From positions 1-34,679 of the forward strand of contig JAAZZB010000076.1 of assembly GCA_014239365.1 (NCBI GenBank): a DNA stretch of 34,679 nucleotides, read 5' to 3'. Position 1 is the stretch's first letter; every line of letters starts with the position of its first letter. Position numbers and translations under genes: made by a program. Positions 7,404-14,924 of the stretch are shown piece after piece. The notes under the pieces are model-generated. The model worked only from the letters and a program-made list of their open reading frames with translations, had not been told where the DNA came from and did not search any database. The DNA is from Verrucomicrobiia bacterium (GTDB taxonomy: Bacteria > Verrucomicrobiota > Verrucomicrobiia > Limisphaerales > UBA1100).

Positions 7404-8431
7404 TAGACTTTCACCTCCCCGAAGACGACCTTTAAAATATCCGGCAAGCTCACGATACCGAGTTCACGTTTGCGTTTGTCCAGAATGATCACCACCCGTT
7501 GGCCGGAACGTTGCATGAGATGCAGCAATTTTTGCAGACGAATATCTTCGTCCTGATACAATGCCGATTCCAAGAAATGCCCAATGGGTCGTTGCCATTC
7601 GTTCTCCGGCAAAAATATGAGCCTTCGCAAATTGACAACACCCGCGATGCGCCGGCGGCCATCGCTTTCCTGCCAAACCGGCATTCGGGTATAGGGCGCC
7701 ACGCCGATATTTCGAACCACTTCTGCGATGGGCGTTTCAGTTGTAATCAGCGGCAAGTCCTCGAAAGACACCGCCAAATCGCGCACTGGAATTTTTTGCA
7801 GATCGAGTACGCGGTCGATCATTTCGCGTTCGTCTTCCGAAAGCCCCTGCCCGCTTTCGGTCATCAATTGCCGGAGCTCTTCACGGCTACCAAACAGGTG
7901 CCCTTGCAATTCCCGTCCGCCGGTGGTGAACAGTAGCATTCGTGAAACGATTCGCAGTAACTCCACCAACGGCCCGAGCAGGGTATCGACGATTCCAAAA
8001 ACCGAAGTCAGAAATAAGCACAGCCGGTTGGGGTACTTGCGAAAAAGCATTTTCGGCAACAACTCGCACAACGTATAAAACACCAGCACACACACCCCAA
8101 AGAGAGACCAATAAATCCAAGCGGTGGCATTCGAATGCACCAACTCGCCGGGGTCTTTTACATTCAACAAAAACTGCAAAAAATACAGCGTGGCTAAGAG
8201 CACCAGCAAATTGGCGAGTGTGTTCCCGACCAATATTGTCCAAAGGGTGTCCTCCGGTTGATCGAGATAACGTTGCAATCGGATTGCTTTTTTATTTCCC
8301 TCGCGGGCCCGACGGCGTAGGCGCAATCGGCTCACTTCCGCCATGCCCGCCTCCATTCCGGAGAGAAATGCAGAAACGCCGAGGCAGCTCACAAATCCAG
8401 CGCCCAGTAAAATCCATTGCAAACCCGTCAT
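7403..8431 (-). CDS. CNNM family protein with CBS pair, lacking the CorC domain
   Basis: A 342-aa homologue of its two neighbours. The N-terminal transmembrane domain has SAFLSGMEAGMAEVSRLRLR and LCELLPKMLFRKYPN, corresponding to the E-A signature and the E-x-x-P-K motif of CNNM proteins. A CBS pair follows (about 205-338, with VRDLAVSFEDLPLI and QRVVIILDKRKRELGIVSL). The protein ends directly after the second CBS motif (DILKVVFGEVKV), so the C-terminal CorC/HlyC domain present in both neighbours is absent. Its ATG overlaps the upstream gene's stop (ATGA) and its stop overlaps the downstream ATG (TAATG). A heteromeric complex with the neighbours would fit, but that is inference. Confidence 0.92.
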   Translation of the reverse strand: MTGLQWILLGAGFVSCLGVSAFLSGMEAGMAEVSRLRLRRRAREGNKKAIRLQRYLDQPEDTLWTILVGNTLANLLVLLATLYFLQFLLNVKDPGELVHSNATAWIYWSLFGVCVLVFYTLCELLPKMLFRKYPNRLCLFLTSVFGIVDTLLGPLVELLRIVSRMLLFTTGGRELQGHLFGSREELRQLMTESGQGLSEDEREMIDRVLDLQKIPVRDLAVSFEDLPLITTETPIAEVVRNIGVAPYTRMPVWQESDGRRRIAGVVNLRRLIFLPENEWQRPIGHFLESALYQDEDIRLQKLLHLMQRSGQRVVIILDKRKRELGIVSLPDILKVVFGEVKV

Positions 8432-9663
8432 CGGCCCCTCCCAATTCGTTGAGCTTCCACCTCCAACACACGCCGGCCATCGGCTTCGGTGACTTTGAGT
8501 TTCAATCCACTATAGTCTACTTCCGTCCCGACCGGCGGGATTACATCCATTTGCGATGCCACCAAACCGCCGATTGTATCCACCCCGTCCGCGCGTTGAA
8601 GCCGGGGATATTCGCGGCGAAAATCTTCCAACCACACGTTGCCGCTAAGCCGCCATTTGCCCGGAACAATTTCTTCCATCACAAATTCATCCGCACCCCC
8701 TTCGCGTCGTAATCCGCCCACCACGTCATTGAGAATATCCTCCAGCGTGACCAACCCCACCGTACTGCCAAACTCATCGAGTACAATCGCCATGTTATGT
8801 TGGTAACGCTGAAAACTTTTTAGCAATTCCAACAGGTTCATTTCTTCCGGAACAAATGAGGGGAAATCAATCACTTCCACCATATCCACCGCAGGATCAG
8901 CCAAGAGACGGGGTGCATTCAAAACACCCACAATGCTATCGGGCGATTCATCGTACATGGGCAATCGGCGGTGTTGATTTTCCCGCGCAGCAGCCATGAG
9001 CTCCGGCAATTCGAGGTTGTGCGGGATAGACGCCATCTGCGAACGCGGGCGCATTAAATCCGCCACCGGTCGTCGGTCCAACCGCATGATGTTGAGGATA
9101 ATTTCCTTTTCCGATATACCCAATGTACCAGATTGCCAACCCAGTTCGATGAGCTCGCTGTATTCTTCATCCGAAAGTTCCGGCATCGGTTCGATGGTTT
9201 TGGGCACCAGCCGAAGTAGTTGTCGATTAATCCATTGCGCCACAAAACGCACCGGCTGAGTAAACCAAACCAACCACAGCAAAGGACGAGCCACACGCGG
9301 CGCCCAGGATTGCGGCCGGCGCATGGCCAATGTCTTGGGCACCACCTCACAGAAAAGCAATAATCCCGCCGCCAACAAAAGCGCGACAAAGATAAAATGT
9401 TGTTTGTCGAGTTTCCAACTGATCGCCAGTGCCGTGGCGATAATCGCCGCGTGCGCGAGCGTGGTCACCAGCGTCATTGTCGCCAGCAAATCCTGCGGCG
9501 CGGCAAGTAATTTTCGGATAAAAACCCCGCGTTCAGGTTGATGCGCGGTGATTTGGCGAAGACGCCATTTGCCCAAGGTAAGCAGAGCCGTTTCCGCCAA
9601 AGCAAAGAAAAAGCCGATCCCCGTGAAAAGTAGCAATAAAGCCAGTTCAGTGTACCACTGCAT
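8428..9663 (-). CDS. CNNM/HlyC-CorC family transporter-like protein, first of three
   Basis: A 411-aa member of the CNNM family. The transmembrane domain carries FFFALAETALLTLGKWRLR (about 18-36) and CEVVPKTLAMRRPQSW. The CBS pair lies at about 190-315 (VADLMRPRSQMASI; NMAIVLDEFGSTVGLVTLED) and the CorC/HlyC domain in the last 85 residues (WRLSGNVWLEDFRREYP ... LKLKVTEADGRRVLEVE). Its ATG lies 54 bases after the ftsZ stop, past a hairpin at 9677-9718, so the trio may be read partly from the dcw transcript. The stop overlaps the next ATG by four bases. Confidence 0.93.
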   Translation of the reverse strand: MQWYTELALLLLFTGIGFFFALAETALLTLGKWRLRQITAHQPERGVFIRKLLAAPQDLLATMTLVTTLAHAAIIATALAISWKLDKQHFIFVALLLAAGLLLFCEVVPKTLAMRRPQSWAPRVARPLLWLVWFTQPVRFVAQWINRQLLRLVPKTIEPMPELSDEEYSELIELGWQSGTLGISEKEIILNIMRLDRRPVADLMRPRSQMASIPHNLELPELMAAARENQHRRLPMYDESPDSIVGVLNAPRLLADPAVDMVEVIDFPSFVPEEMNLLELLKSFQRYQHNMAIVLDEFGSTVGLVTLEDILNDVVGGLRREGGADEFVMEEIVPGKWRLSGNVWLEDFRREYPRLQRADGVDTIGGLVASQMDVIPPVGTEVDYSGLKLKVTEADGRRVLEVEAQRIGRGR

Positions 9664-9676
9664 TGCTGGGCAAAGA

Positions 9677-9718
9677 ATGGCCGAAAACCGCGCACAAGGC
9701 GAGGGTTTTCGGGGCCAT
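9677..9718 (-). terminator. Hairpin at the end of ftsZ, weak terminator or processing site
   Basis: On the minus strand ATGG and CCGAAAACC pair with GGTTTTCGG and CCAT, giving 13 base pairs with a 2-nt bulge and a 14-nt loop. The left side of the stem includes the last base of the ftsZ stop codon. Only a poor T-tract (TTCTTT) follows, so termination is probably partial and the CNNM genes may receive some read-through. Confidence 0.55.
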
Positions 9719-10911
9719 CAATTCAGGACGATATTGCGGCGTTGATAGGTGGGAATATCGAGATCCTCGCCGTCGTGCACCGTGGGCTCGCCTTTATCAA
9801 AACGGCCCTTGGAAATATTAACCAACGGCAGTTGCTGTTGATGCGCCGTCCAAAGCGTGGGGGCGGCGGGAGCGCTTGCCGTAGTTGGATCACTTTGGGG
9901 CACGGGTTCCGGCGGCAATTCTTCCAAACGATTAACGGGCTCAGGTTCTTCCTCGACCTTGGTTTTTTCCATCGGCAACGGCATCAACACCAGCGCAGTC
10001 AGCCCAGCGCCCAACCCCGCTTCGGTGTGCACCCCCAGCAGCATCTTGGCGGCGGGCGCGGCATCGCGCAAATGATTCATCACTTCCTTCACCTCATCCA
10101 TCGGCAAATCTTCGCCGCTCGAAAGACACAACACGATGCCGTCAGTTTTGCCCAATAACTTGCCGGCCTCGAGTTGGGGGTGGCGCAGGATGGCGTCCAT
10201 CAATGCGCGCGGGCGCGCATCGCCCATCACCTCAAGCGCGGCCATCACGCTGGCGGTATGGCGACCGGACATCAACGAATGGAAATGGGCGAAATCAATA
10301 TTCAATTTCCCATCGGTTCGCAGCAACCGACCCACGCCCAACAACGCTTCGAGAATCAAATTATTGGCCGCCTCAAAACATTCCGGAACCGAAGCGCCGT
10401 TGGGTTGGCGATCCATCACGGCTTGATTGGGCATACACACCACCGTGTCGGCCGTTCCCTGCAGGCGTTGCAGCGCCTCGTGTGATTGGGCCTCAAGATT
10501 TTCCAAATCAAAAGGCTCGATGCCAATCGCCACCACCAGCGCGCCGGCATCGGCGGCAATCTCGGCCACCACGGGCGCACCGCCGCCACCCAGTCCGCCC
10601 GCCAAGCCGGTCACCAGCAAAACTAAATCCGTGCCTGCCAGTTTTTCTGAAAGCGTATCCTTCGCCGCGCGCAGGCACGCCGCGCCCGCGCTGGCATCGC
10701 CACTGCAACCCCAGCCACGGCGGGTGCGTTCGCCAAGCTGTAGTTTCTCCGCGAGTTGACAGTGCTGCAGTTTTTCGCTGTCGGTATCGACTGCCAAAAA
10801 ACGCGCGGCGGGAAACCCCAGCGCGGCAAGGCTATCCACCACCCGCGCCCCCGCGTTGCCGAGGCCCACGACTTTGACGTTCACTCCGTTGGTTTTCGGT
10901 TGCTTCGCCAT
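9718..10911 (-). CDS. ftsZ: Cell division protein FtsZ, divergent
   Basis: Tubulin-like GTPase that forms the division ring at midcell. The 397-aa protein has the nucleotide-loop start VKVVGLGNAGARVVDSL (12-28), a glycine-rich T4 loop (102-112), the T7 region LNIDFAHFHSLMS (203-215) and a proline-rich linker (about 315-375). The C-terminal peptide DIPTYQRR (385-392) is the tail that binds FtsA and similar partners. Two functional sites differ from the consensus. The T4 loop reads GLAGGLGGGGAP where GMGGGTGTGAAP is usual, losing both threonines. In T7, Asn204 and Asp206 are kept, but the position of E. coli Asp212 is His209. Position as the last dcw gene after ftsA supports the assignment. Start ATG at 10911. 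Confidence 0.93.
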   Translation of the reverse strand: MAKQPKTNGVNVKVVGLGNAGARVVDSLAALGFPAARFLAVDTDSEKLQHCQLAEKLQLGERTRRGWGCSGDASAGAACLRAAKDTLSEKLAGTDLVLLVTGLAGGLGGGGAPVVAEIAADAGALVVAIGIEPFDLENLEAQSHEALQRLQGTADTVVCMPNQAVMDRQPNGASVPECFEAANNLILEALLGVGRLLRTDGKLNIDFAHFHSLMSGRHTASVMAALEVMGDARPRALMDAILRHPQLEAGKLLGKTDGIVLCLSSGEDLPMDEVKEVMNHLRDAAPAAKMLLGVHTEAGLGAGLTALVLMPLPMEKTKVEEEPEPVNRLEELPPEPVPQSDPTTASAPAAPTLWTAHQQQLPLVNISKGRFDKGEPTVHDGEDLDIPTYQRRNIVLN

Positions 10912-10913
10912 AT

Positions 10914-12128
10914 TTATGCCCCCACCAGTTTGCCCGCCAACCAGTTAAACACGCCCGTGCGCGAATGACGTTGGGCGACGCGTTGTTGCGCGCCCAGCTT
11001 AACGAGCCCCAGCGCGGTGCTGCATTCGGGTTCATCCAAAATACTACTTGGCCCGCTGCCGATTTTTGCACGGGCGGTTTGCACGGACATCTGAAACACT
11101 TGCGAGGCCAATCGTTCCAGCGCCGGCACGCGCGCACCGCCGCCGGTGAGCACCACCCCCGCGCGCAAATGCGCCAGCAATCCGGCGCGGGCAAGGTCGT
11201 CGCGAATGAGCAGCAGCAATTCCTCCAGCCGCGCGTGCATCACCTGATGCAAATGGCTCAGGCTCACGGTGCAATTGTCGAGCCCCACGTCGCTGGTAAA
11301 ATTGTACGTGCGCCCGTGCGCGGCGGGATCGGGCAACGCCGAGCCGTGCTCGAGCTTGAGTTTTTCCGCGCGCGCGTTGGAAAGTTTCAACCCCACCGAA
11401 ATGTCATTGGAAACGTGCTCGCCGCCCACGGCAATCACGCGGCTGTGGCGCAGCGAGCGGTTATGATAAACCACATATTCCGTCGTGCCCGCGCCGAGGT
11501 CGATGAGCAGCGCGCCGAGCTCGCATTGCTCGGGCGAAAGTGCGGCGCGGGCCGAGGCGCGTCCGGCGAAGGCAAGGTCTTCCACGTGCAACCCCAATCC
11601 CTTGACCGCGCAAATGGGATTTTGCAGGCGCGTCATCTGGCCGCTCAACACGTGGACATCCACCTCCAAGCGCGAGGCAAACCGCCCCAGCGGATTGTCC
11701 ACACCGCCCTGCCCATCCACGCGATAGCCCTGCCGCAAGGCGTGCAGTTCTTCGCGGCCATCGGTCATTTGCGGCCGCGCTTTGCGCGCGACCGCCTCAA
11801 GGTCTTCCTCTTCAATCTCGCGATCCACCGAGGCAATCGGATGCACCCCGTGATAATTATCCCCCTCGATATGGCTGCCGGTGACCGATAAATAAACGCT
11901 GCGCAGTTCCACATCCGCGCTTTCCTCGGCGGCGGCCAACGCGGCGCGGATGACTTCCTCGGCGAGATCAGCATTCACAATCTCGCCCTTGCGCACCGCG
12001 CCTCGCGTGGGTTCGGTGCCCACGCCGATGATTTGCAGCGCGCCGTCCGCATCCGCCTCGCCCACCACAGCACACACTTTGGCCGTGCCAATTTCCAAGC
12101 CCACAATGATTTCTGATTTATCAAACAT
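10914..12128 (-). CDS. ftsA: Cell division protein FtsA
   Basis: Actin-like ATPase that tethers FtsZ filaments to the membrane and recruits later divisome proteins. From the ATG at 12128 it has 404 residues. Seen are the phosphate-1 motif IVGLEIGTAKVCAVVGE near the N-terminus, the phosphate-2 motif LLIDLGAGTTEYVVY, the adenosine motif VVLTGGGARVPALE, and the amphipathic C-terminal end GVFNWLAGKLVGA, which fits the membrane-targeting helix. A TTG three codons upstream (12137) would overlap the ftsQ stop and cannot be excluded as the start. It lies between ftsQ and ftsZ, the classical order, and its stop precedes the ftsZ ATG by two bases. Confidence 0.95.
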   Translation of the reverse strand: MFDKSEIIVGLEIGTAKVCAVVGEADADGALQIIGVGTEPTRGAVRKGEIVNADLAEEVIRAALAAAEESADVELRSVYLSVTGSHIEGDNYHGVHPIASVDREIEEEDLEAVARKARPQMTDGREELHALRQGYRVDGQGGVDNPLGRFASRLEVDVHVLSGQMTRLQNPICAVKGLGLHVEDLAFAGRASARAALSPEQCELGALLIDLGAGTTEYVVYHNRSLRHSRVIAVGGEHVSNDISVGLKLSNARAEKLKLEHGSALPDPAAHGRTYNFTSDVGLDNCTVSLSHLHQVMHARLEELLLLIRDDLARAGLLAHLRAGVVLTGGGARVPALERLASQVFQMSVQTARAKIGSGPSSILDEPECSTALGLVKLGAQQRVAQRHSRTGVFNWLAGKLVGA

Positions 12129-12133
12129 AGTTT

Positions 12134-13039
12134 TCAACCGCCCGCGGGACGAGCAGGCGTTTGCATCCAGCGCACGGGGAGATTATTTTTGATGGATAAA
12201 TCGACGGTGGCCACAGCGCGATGATGTTGCCGGCCGAGGTCGTGAATCTGCCGCCAACGCTGGAGTTGCCCGTCCAAGCCATTGAGCGCAAGTGTGACGC
12301 GCGCGCCTTGCCACGTGACGATGCCCAGCGTTTCGCGGCCGGTCACATCAATCTGCCGCAAGTGCGCCAGACCGGCCATCGGCGAGAGGTCGAAGCGGCT
12401 GACCAGTTGCAACGCCGAACGCAGCCCGGGCGAATCCACAGTGCGCCCGGGCAACAGCTTGGCAGGCGGGATGCCCACGATGAGCGGCAGCCATTTGGGT
12501 TGTTTTTTTTGCGCGGTGAGGCCGGGAGCGATGGGCGGAATCACCACGCCGCGCGCATCGAGCCAATACACTTGGCGGGCGAGCGTTCCGTCGGGCTGCT
12601 GTCGGTAGCCCACCACCTGCGCGATGGGGCGGCGCTCGACAATGCGCAGGCGCAGCGTGTCGGGCAACACGCGCTCCACGGCGGCGGATTCAATGAGCGG
12701 CGTGAGCTCGAGGTCACGCTTTACGCGCAGTAGATCCACGCGAAACAAATTCTCGCCCGTCTGCACTCCGGCCATCTTTTGCAACTGAGCGGGCTGAAGA
12801 ATGCCTTGCACGCGGACGTCGATGGTCTTGACCACGAAAATTTCATTTTCATAAAACCCAACACGCATCACCCACGCGCCGCCGTGCCACACGCCGAGAA
12901 ACAGCGCCGCCACGCCAAGCACCCAGCCACCCACACGCACCGCGGCCTTCACGCGTTGGCGGCGTGCCTTGCCTACGGGCAGATCCACTTCCAGCAACCG
13001 ATAACGGCCCTGGCGGCGATTGCATTTTTTACCCCACAT
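12134..13039 (-). CDS. ftsQ: Cell division protein FtsQ
   Basis: Bitopic inner-membrane divisome protein that links early and late division proteins through FtsL/FtsB. With the ATG at 13039 it has 301 residues: a basic cytoplasmic N-terminus, one membrane segment (about 38-58, GGWVLGVAALFLGVWHGGAWV), a POTRA domain beginning IFVVKTIDVRVQGILQ, and the FtsQ beta domain with LRLRIVERRPIAQVVG. I chose this ATG because it overlaps the ddl stop as TAATG; the frame is open for 12 more codons upstream inside ddl. It is followed by ftsA with nearly no gap. Confidence 0.9.
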   Translation of the reverse strand: MWGKKCNRRQGRYRLLEVDLPVGKARRQRVKAAVRVGGWVLGVAALFLGVWHGGAWVMRVGFYENEIFVVKTIDVRVQGILQPAQLQKMAGVQTGENLFRVDLLRVKRDLELTPLIESAAVERVLPDTLRLRIVERRPIAQVVGYRQQPDGTLARQVYWLDARGVVIPPIAPGLTAQKKQPKWLPLIVGIPPAKLLPGRTVDSPGLRSALQLVSRFDLSPMAGLAHLRQIDVTGRETLGIVTWQGARVTLALNGLDGQLQRWRQIHDLGRQHHRAVATVDLSIKNNLPVRWMQTPARPAGG

Positions 13040-13947
13040 TATTTTTTCAATGCCAAATCCACCATCCGCCCGCACAACGCGGGGAAATCCAAACCCGCAG
13101 CGGCGGCGGCTTTGGGCAAGAGACTCGTCTCGGTCAACCCCGGCAGTGTGTTGACCTCGAGCACAAACGGGTTGAGCGCCACATCGAGCATCAAATCCAC
13201 CCGACCAAATTCCGACGCACCCACGGCCTCAAATGATTTCAAACTGATTTCACTGATACGATCGGCTGTGTCCGGCGGCAATTCCGCCGGGCAATAATAA
13301 TCCGTAGCGCCAACGGTATATTTGTTTTCATAATCGTACGGGCCCTCTTTGGGGTGCACTTCGACGATCGGCAACGCAGCGTCATCAAGAATGCCCACGG
13401 TGATTTCGCGACCGCGAATGAGTTCTTCGCATAAAACCGGCCCGCCACCATCAGTAGCGTCACCCGCGATGGCCAATGCCTCGCTCCATTGTTCCGGCGT
13501 TTCCACAATTTGCAGGCCCACGCTGGAGCCTTGGCGCGGCGGCTTGAGCACCCAGCCTTCGCCCAAATCTTCAGGCGGCGGAGCGGCGGTGTTCGCCAGC
13601 ATCGTCCAGCGCGGAGTGGGAATTTCGTTTTGTTCGAACACCTGTTTCGTCAACTCCTTGTCAAACGCCACGCGACTGCCTTCCGGCCCGCTGCCCGTGT
13701 AGGGCACGCCCAAATTCTCCAGCCGGGTTTGCACCTGACCGTCCTCTCCGTATTCGCCGTGCAATGCCAAGAATACCACCTCCGTGTCGGTGGGAAGTTT
13801 CCAGTTCTCATCCAGCGGGTCGACCTCACTCACGCAATGGCCCAACGCGCGCAATGCCTTTTGCACGGCCCCGCCCGAGCGCAATGAAATCTCCCGTTCC
13901 GCGCCCGGCCCTCCAGCCAAGACGGTGATGTGGAACTGATTCGCCAA
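13039..13947 (-). CDS. ddl: D-alanine--D-alanine ligase
   Basis: ATP-grasp enzyme joining two D-alanines for addition to the UDP-MurNAc-tripeptide by MurF. The 302-aa protein shows VLAGGPGAEREISLRSG near the N-terminus, FLALHGEYGEDGQVQ, the ATP-binding GSSVGLQIV, EELIRGREITVGIL, YDYENKYT, and the metal-binding end GRVDLMLD followed by FVLEVNTLPGLTETSLLP. All expected core motifs are present. The only fitting start is TTG at 13947. A strong AAGGAGG (13949-13955) lies one base before it, much closer than normal, so initiation may be inefficient. The stop overlaps the ftsQ ATG. Confidence 0.95.
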   Translation of the reverse strand: MANQFHITVLAGGPGAEREISLRSGGAVQKALRALGHCVSEVDPLDENWKLPTDTEVVFLALHGEYGEDGQVQTRLENLGVPYTGSGPEGSRVAFDKELTKQVFEQNEIPTPRWTMLANTAAPPPEDLGEGWVLKPPRQGSSVGLQIVETPEQWSEALAIAGDATDGGGPVLCEELIRGREITVGILDDAALPIVEVHPKEGPYDYENKYTVGATDYYCPAELPPDTADRISEISLKSFEAVGASEFGRVDLMLDVALNPFVLEVNTLPGLTETSLLPKAAAAAGLDFPALCGRMVDLALKK

Positions 13948-13968
13948 ACCTCCTTGGCCGGAGTATAC

Positions 13969-14014
13969 AAAAAACCGGCCTCAAAACAATGCTAAAGACG
14001 TGAGCTTGCCGGTT
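13969..14014 (-). terminator. Possible weak terminator or attenuator between murB and ddl
   Basis: On the minus strand AACCGGC (14014-14008), overlapping the murB stop, can pair with GCCGGTT (13979-13973), which runs into a T-tract (13974-13969). The stem is only 7 bp and the loop is 28 nt, so activity is doubtful. It lies in the 65-base murB-ddl gap, one of the larger gaps among the mur genes. Confidence 0.35.
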
Positions 14015-14924
14015 ATTCGCCGATGATTTGTACTTCGGTTTGCAGCTCGATGCCGGTGGATTCAAGTACTTGCGCGCGAACCTCTGTGATGAGGGCGATG
14101 ACTTCGCTGGCGGTTGCGTGGCCGTCATTGATAATGAAATTTCCGTGCACCTCCGACACGCTCGCGCCGCCTACGCGATGCCCTTTCAACCCGCACTCAT
14201 CCACGAGTTGGCCGGCCGGTTTTTCAGCAGGGTTTTTGAACATACACCCCGCGCTGCGATTGTGCGGCTGGGTGGACGTGCGGCGTTTGCGAAATTCCTC
14301 CATCCGCTCGCGCACCGCATTCGGCTCGGCGGGTTGCCCGCGCAGCACCGCGCCGAGCGCGATGGCATCGCGCAAGACAGGACAACTCCGATACACCGCC
14401 GCCATCTCCGCCGCCGGGCGTTCTTCAATTTGTCCGTCGCGGTTCATAAACCGCACGCGCTGCACTGCCTCAAAAGTCATCGCGCCCATCGCGCCGGCAT
14501 TCATCCGCAGCGCGCCGCCGATACACCCGGGAATGCCCTCCAGAAATTCCAGCCCCGCCAGCCCCGCATCGCGCGCGGCATTGGCCACGTGCTTTAGTCG
14601 CGCCCCCGCGCCGCAATGCAACTCCGTGCCGCGCACTTCAATGCGTGAAAAAAATTCATTCTGCAAACTCACCACCACGCCGCGGATGCCGCCATCACGA
14701 ATCAGTAAATTGGAACCGCGCCCCAGCGCAAACACCGGCAACTTATTCGCCGCGCAATAGTTTATCGCCAACGCAAGATCCGCCTCGCTGGCGGGCTCCA
14801 CAAAAATCTCTGCCGCACCGCCCACGCCGAGAGTGGTGCGCTTGGCTAACAATTCATTTTCCGCCACGCGCGAGGCTTCGCTCAGTTGAACGCGCAACTC
14901 CGCAGAATGGGTTTGACCGCTCAT
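14013..14924 (-). CDS. murB: UDP-N-acetylmuramate dehydrogenase MurB
   Basis: FAD enzyme reducing UDP-GlcNAc-enolpyruvate to UDP-MurNAc with NADPH in the cytoplasm. The 303-aa protein has RTTLGVGGAAEIFVEP, the FAD-binding ALGRGSNLLIRDGG, IPGCIGGALRMNAGA, and the active-site block RSAGCMFKNP with downstream KGHRVGGASVSEVHGNFIIN, the layout of the shorter type II enzymes. The proton-donor position, serine in most MurB proteins, is cysteine here (AGCMF); cysteine at this place occurs in some other MurB groups, so activity is expected. The ATG overlaps the murC stop by four bases (ATGA). Confidence 0.95.
   Translation of the reverse strand: MSGQTHSAELRVQLSEASRVAENELLAKRTTLGVGGAAEIFVEPASEADLALAINYCAANKLPVFALGRGSNLLIRDGGIRGVVVSLQNEFFSRIEVRGTELHCGAGARLKHVANAARDAGLAGLEFLEGIPGCIGGALRMNAGAMGAMTFEAVQRVRFMNRDGQIEERPAAEMAAVYRSCPVLRDAIALGAVLRGQPAEPNAVRERMEEFRKRRTSTQPHNRSAGCMFKNPAEKPAGQLVDECGLKGHRVGGASVSEVHGNFIINDGHATASEVIALITEVRAQVLESTGIELQTEVQIIGE

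Noticed and set aside
10965..11891. Plus-strand open frame of 308 codons opposite ftsA
   Set aside because: Shadow of ftsA; composition (His, Gln, Arg rich) reflects the reverse reading of high-GC codons.
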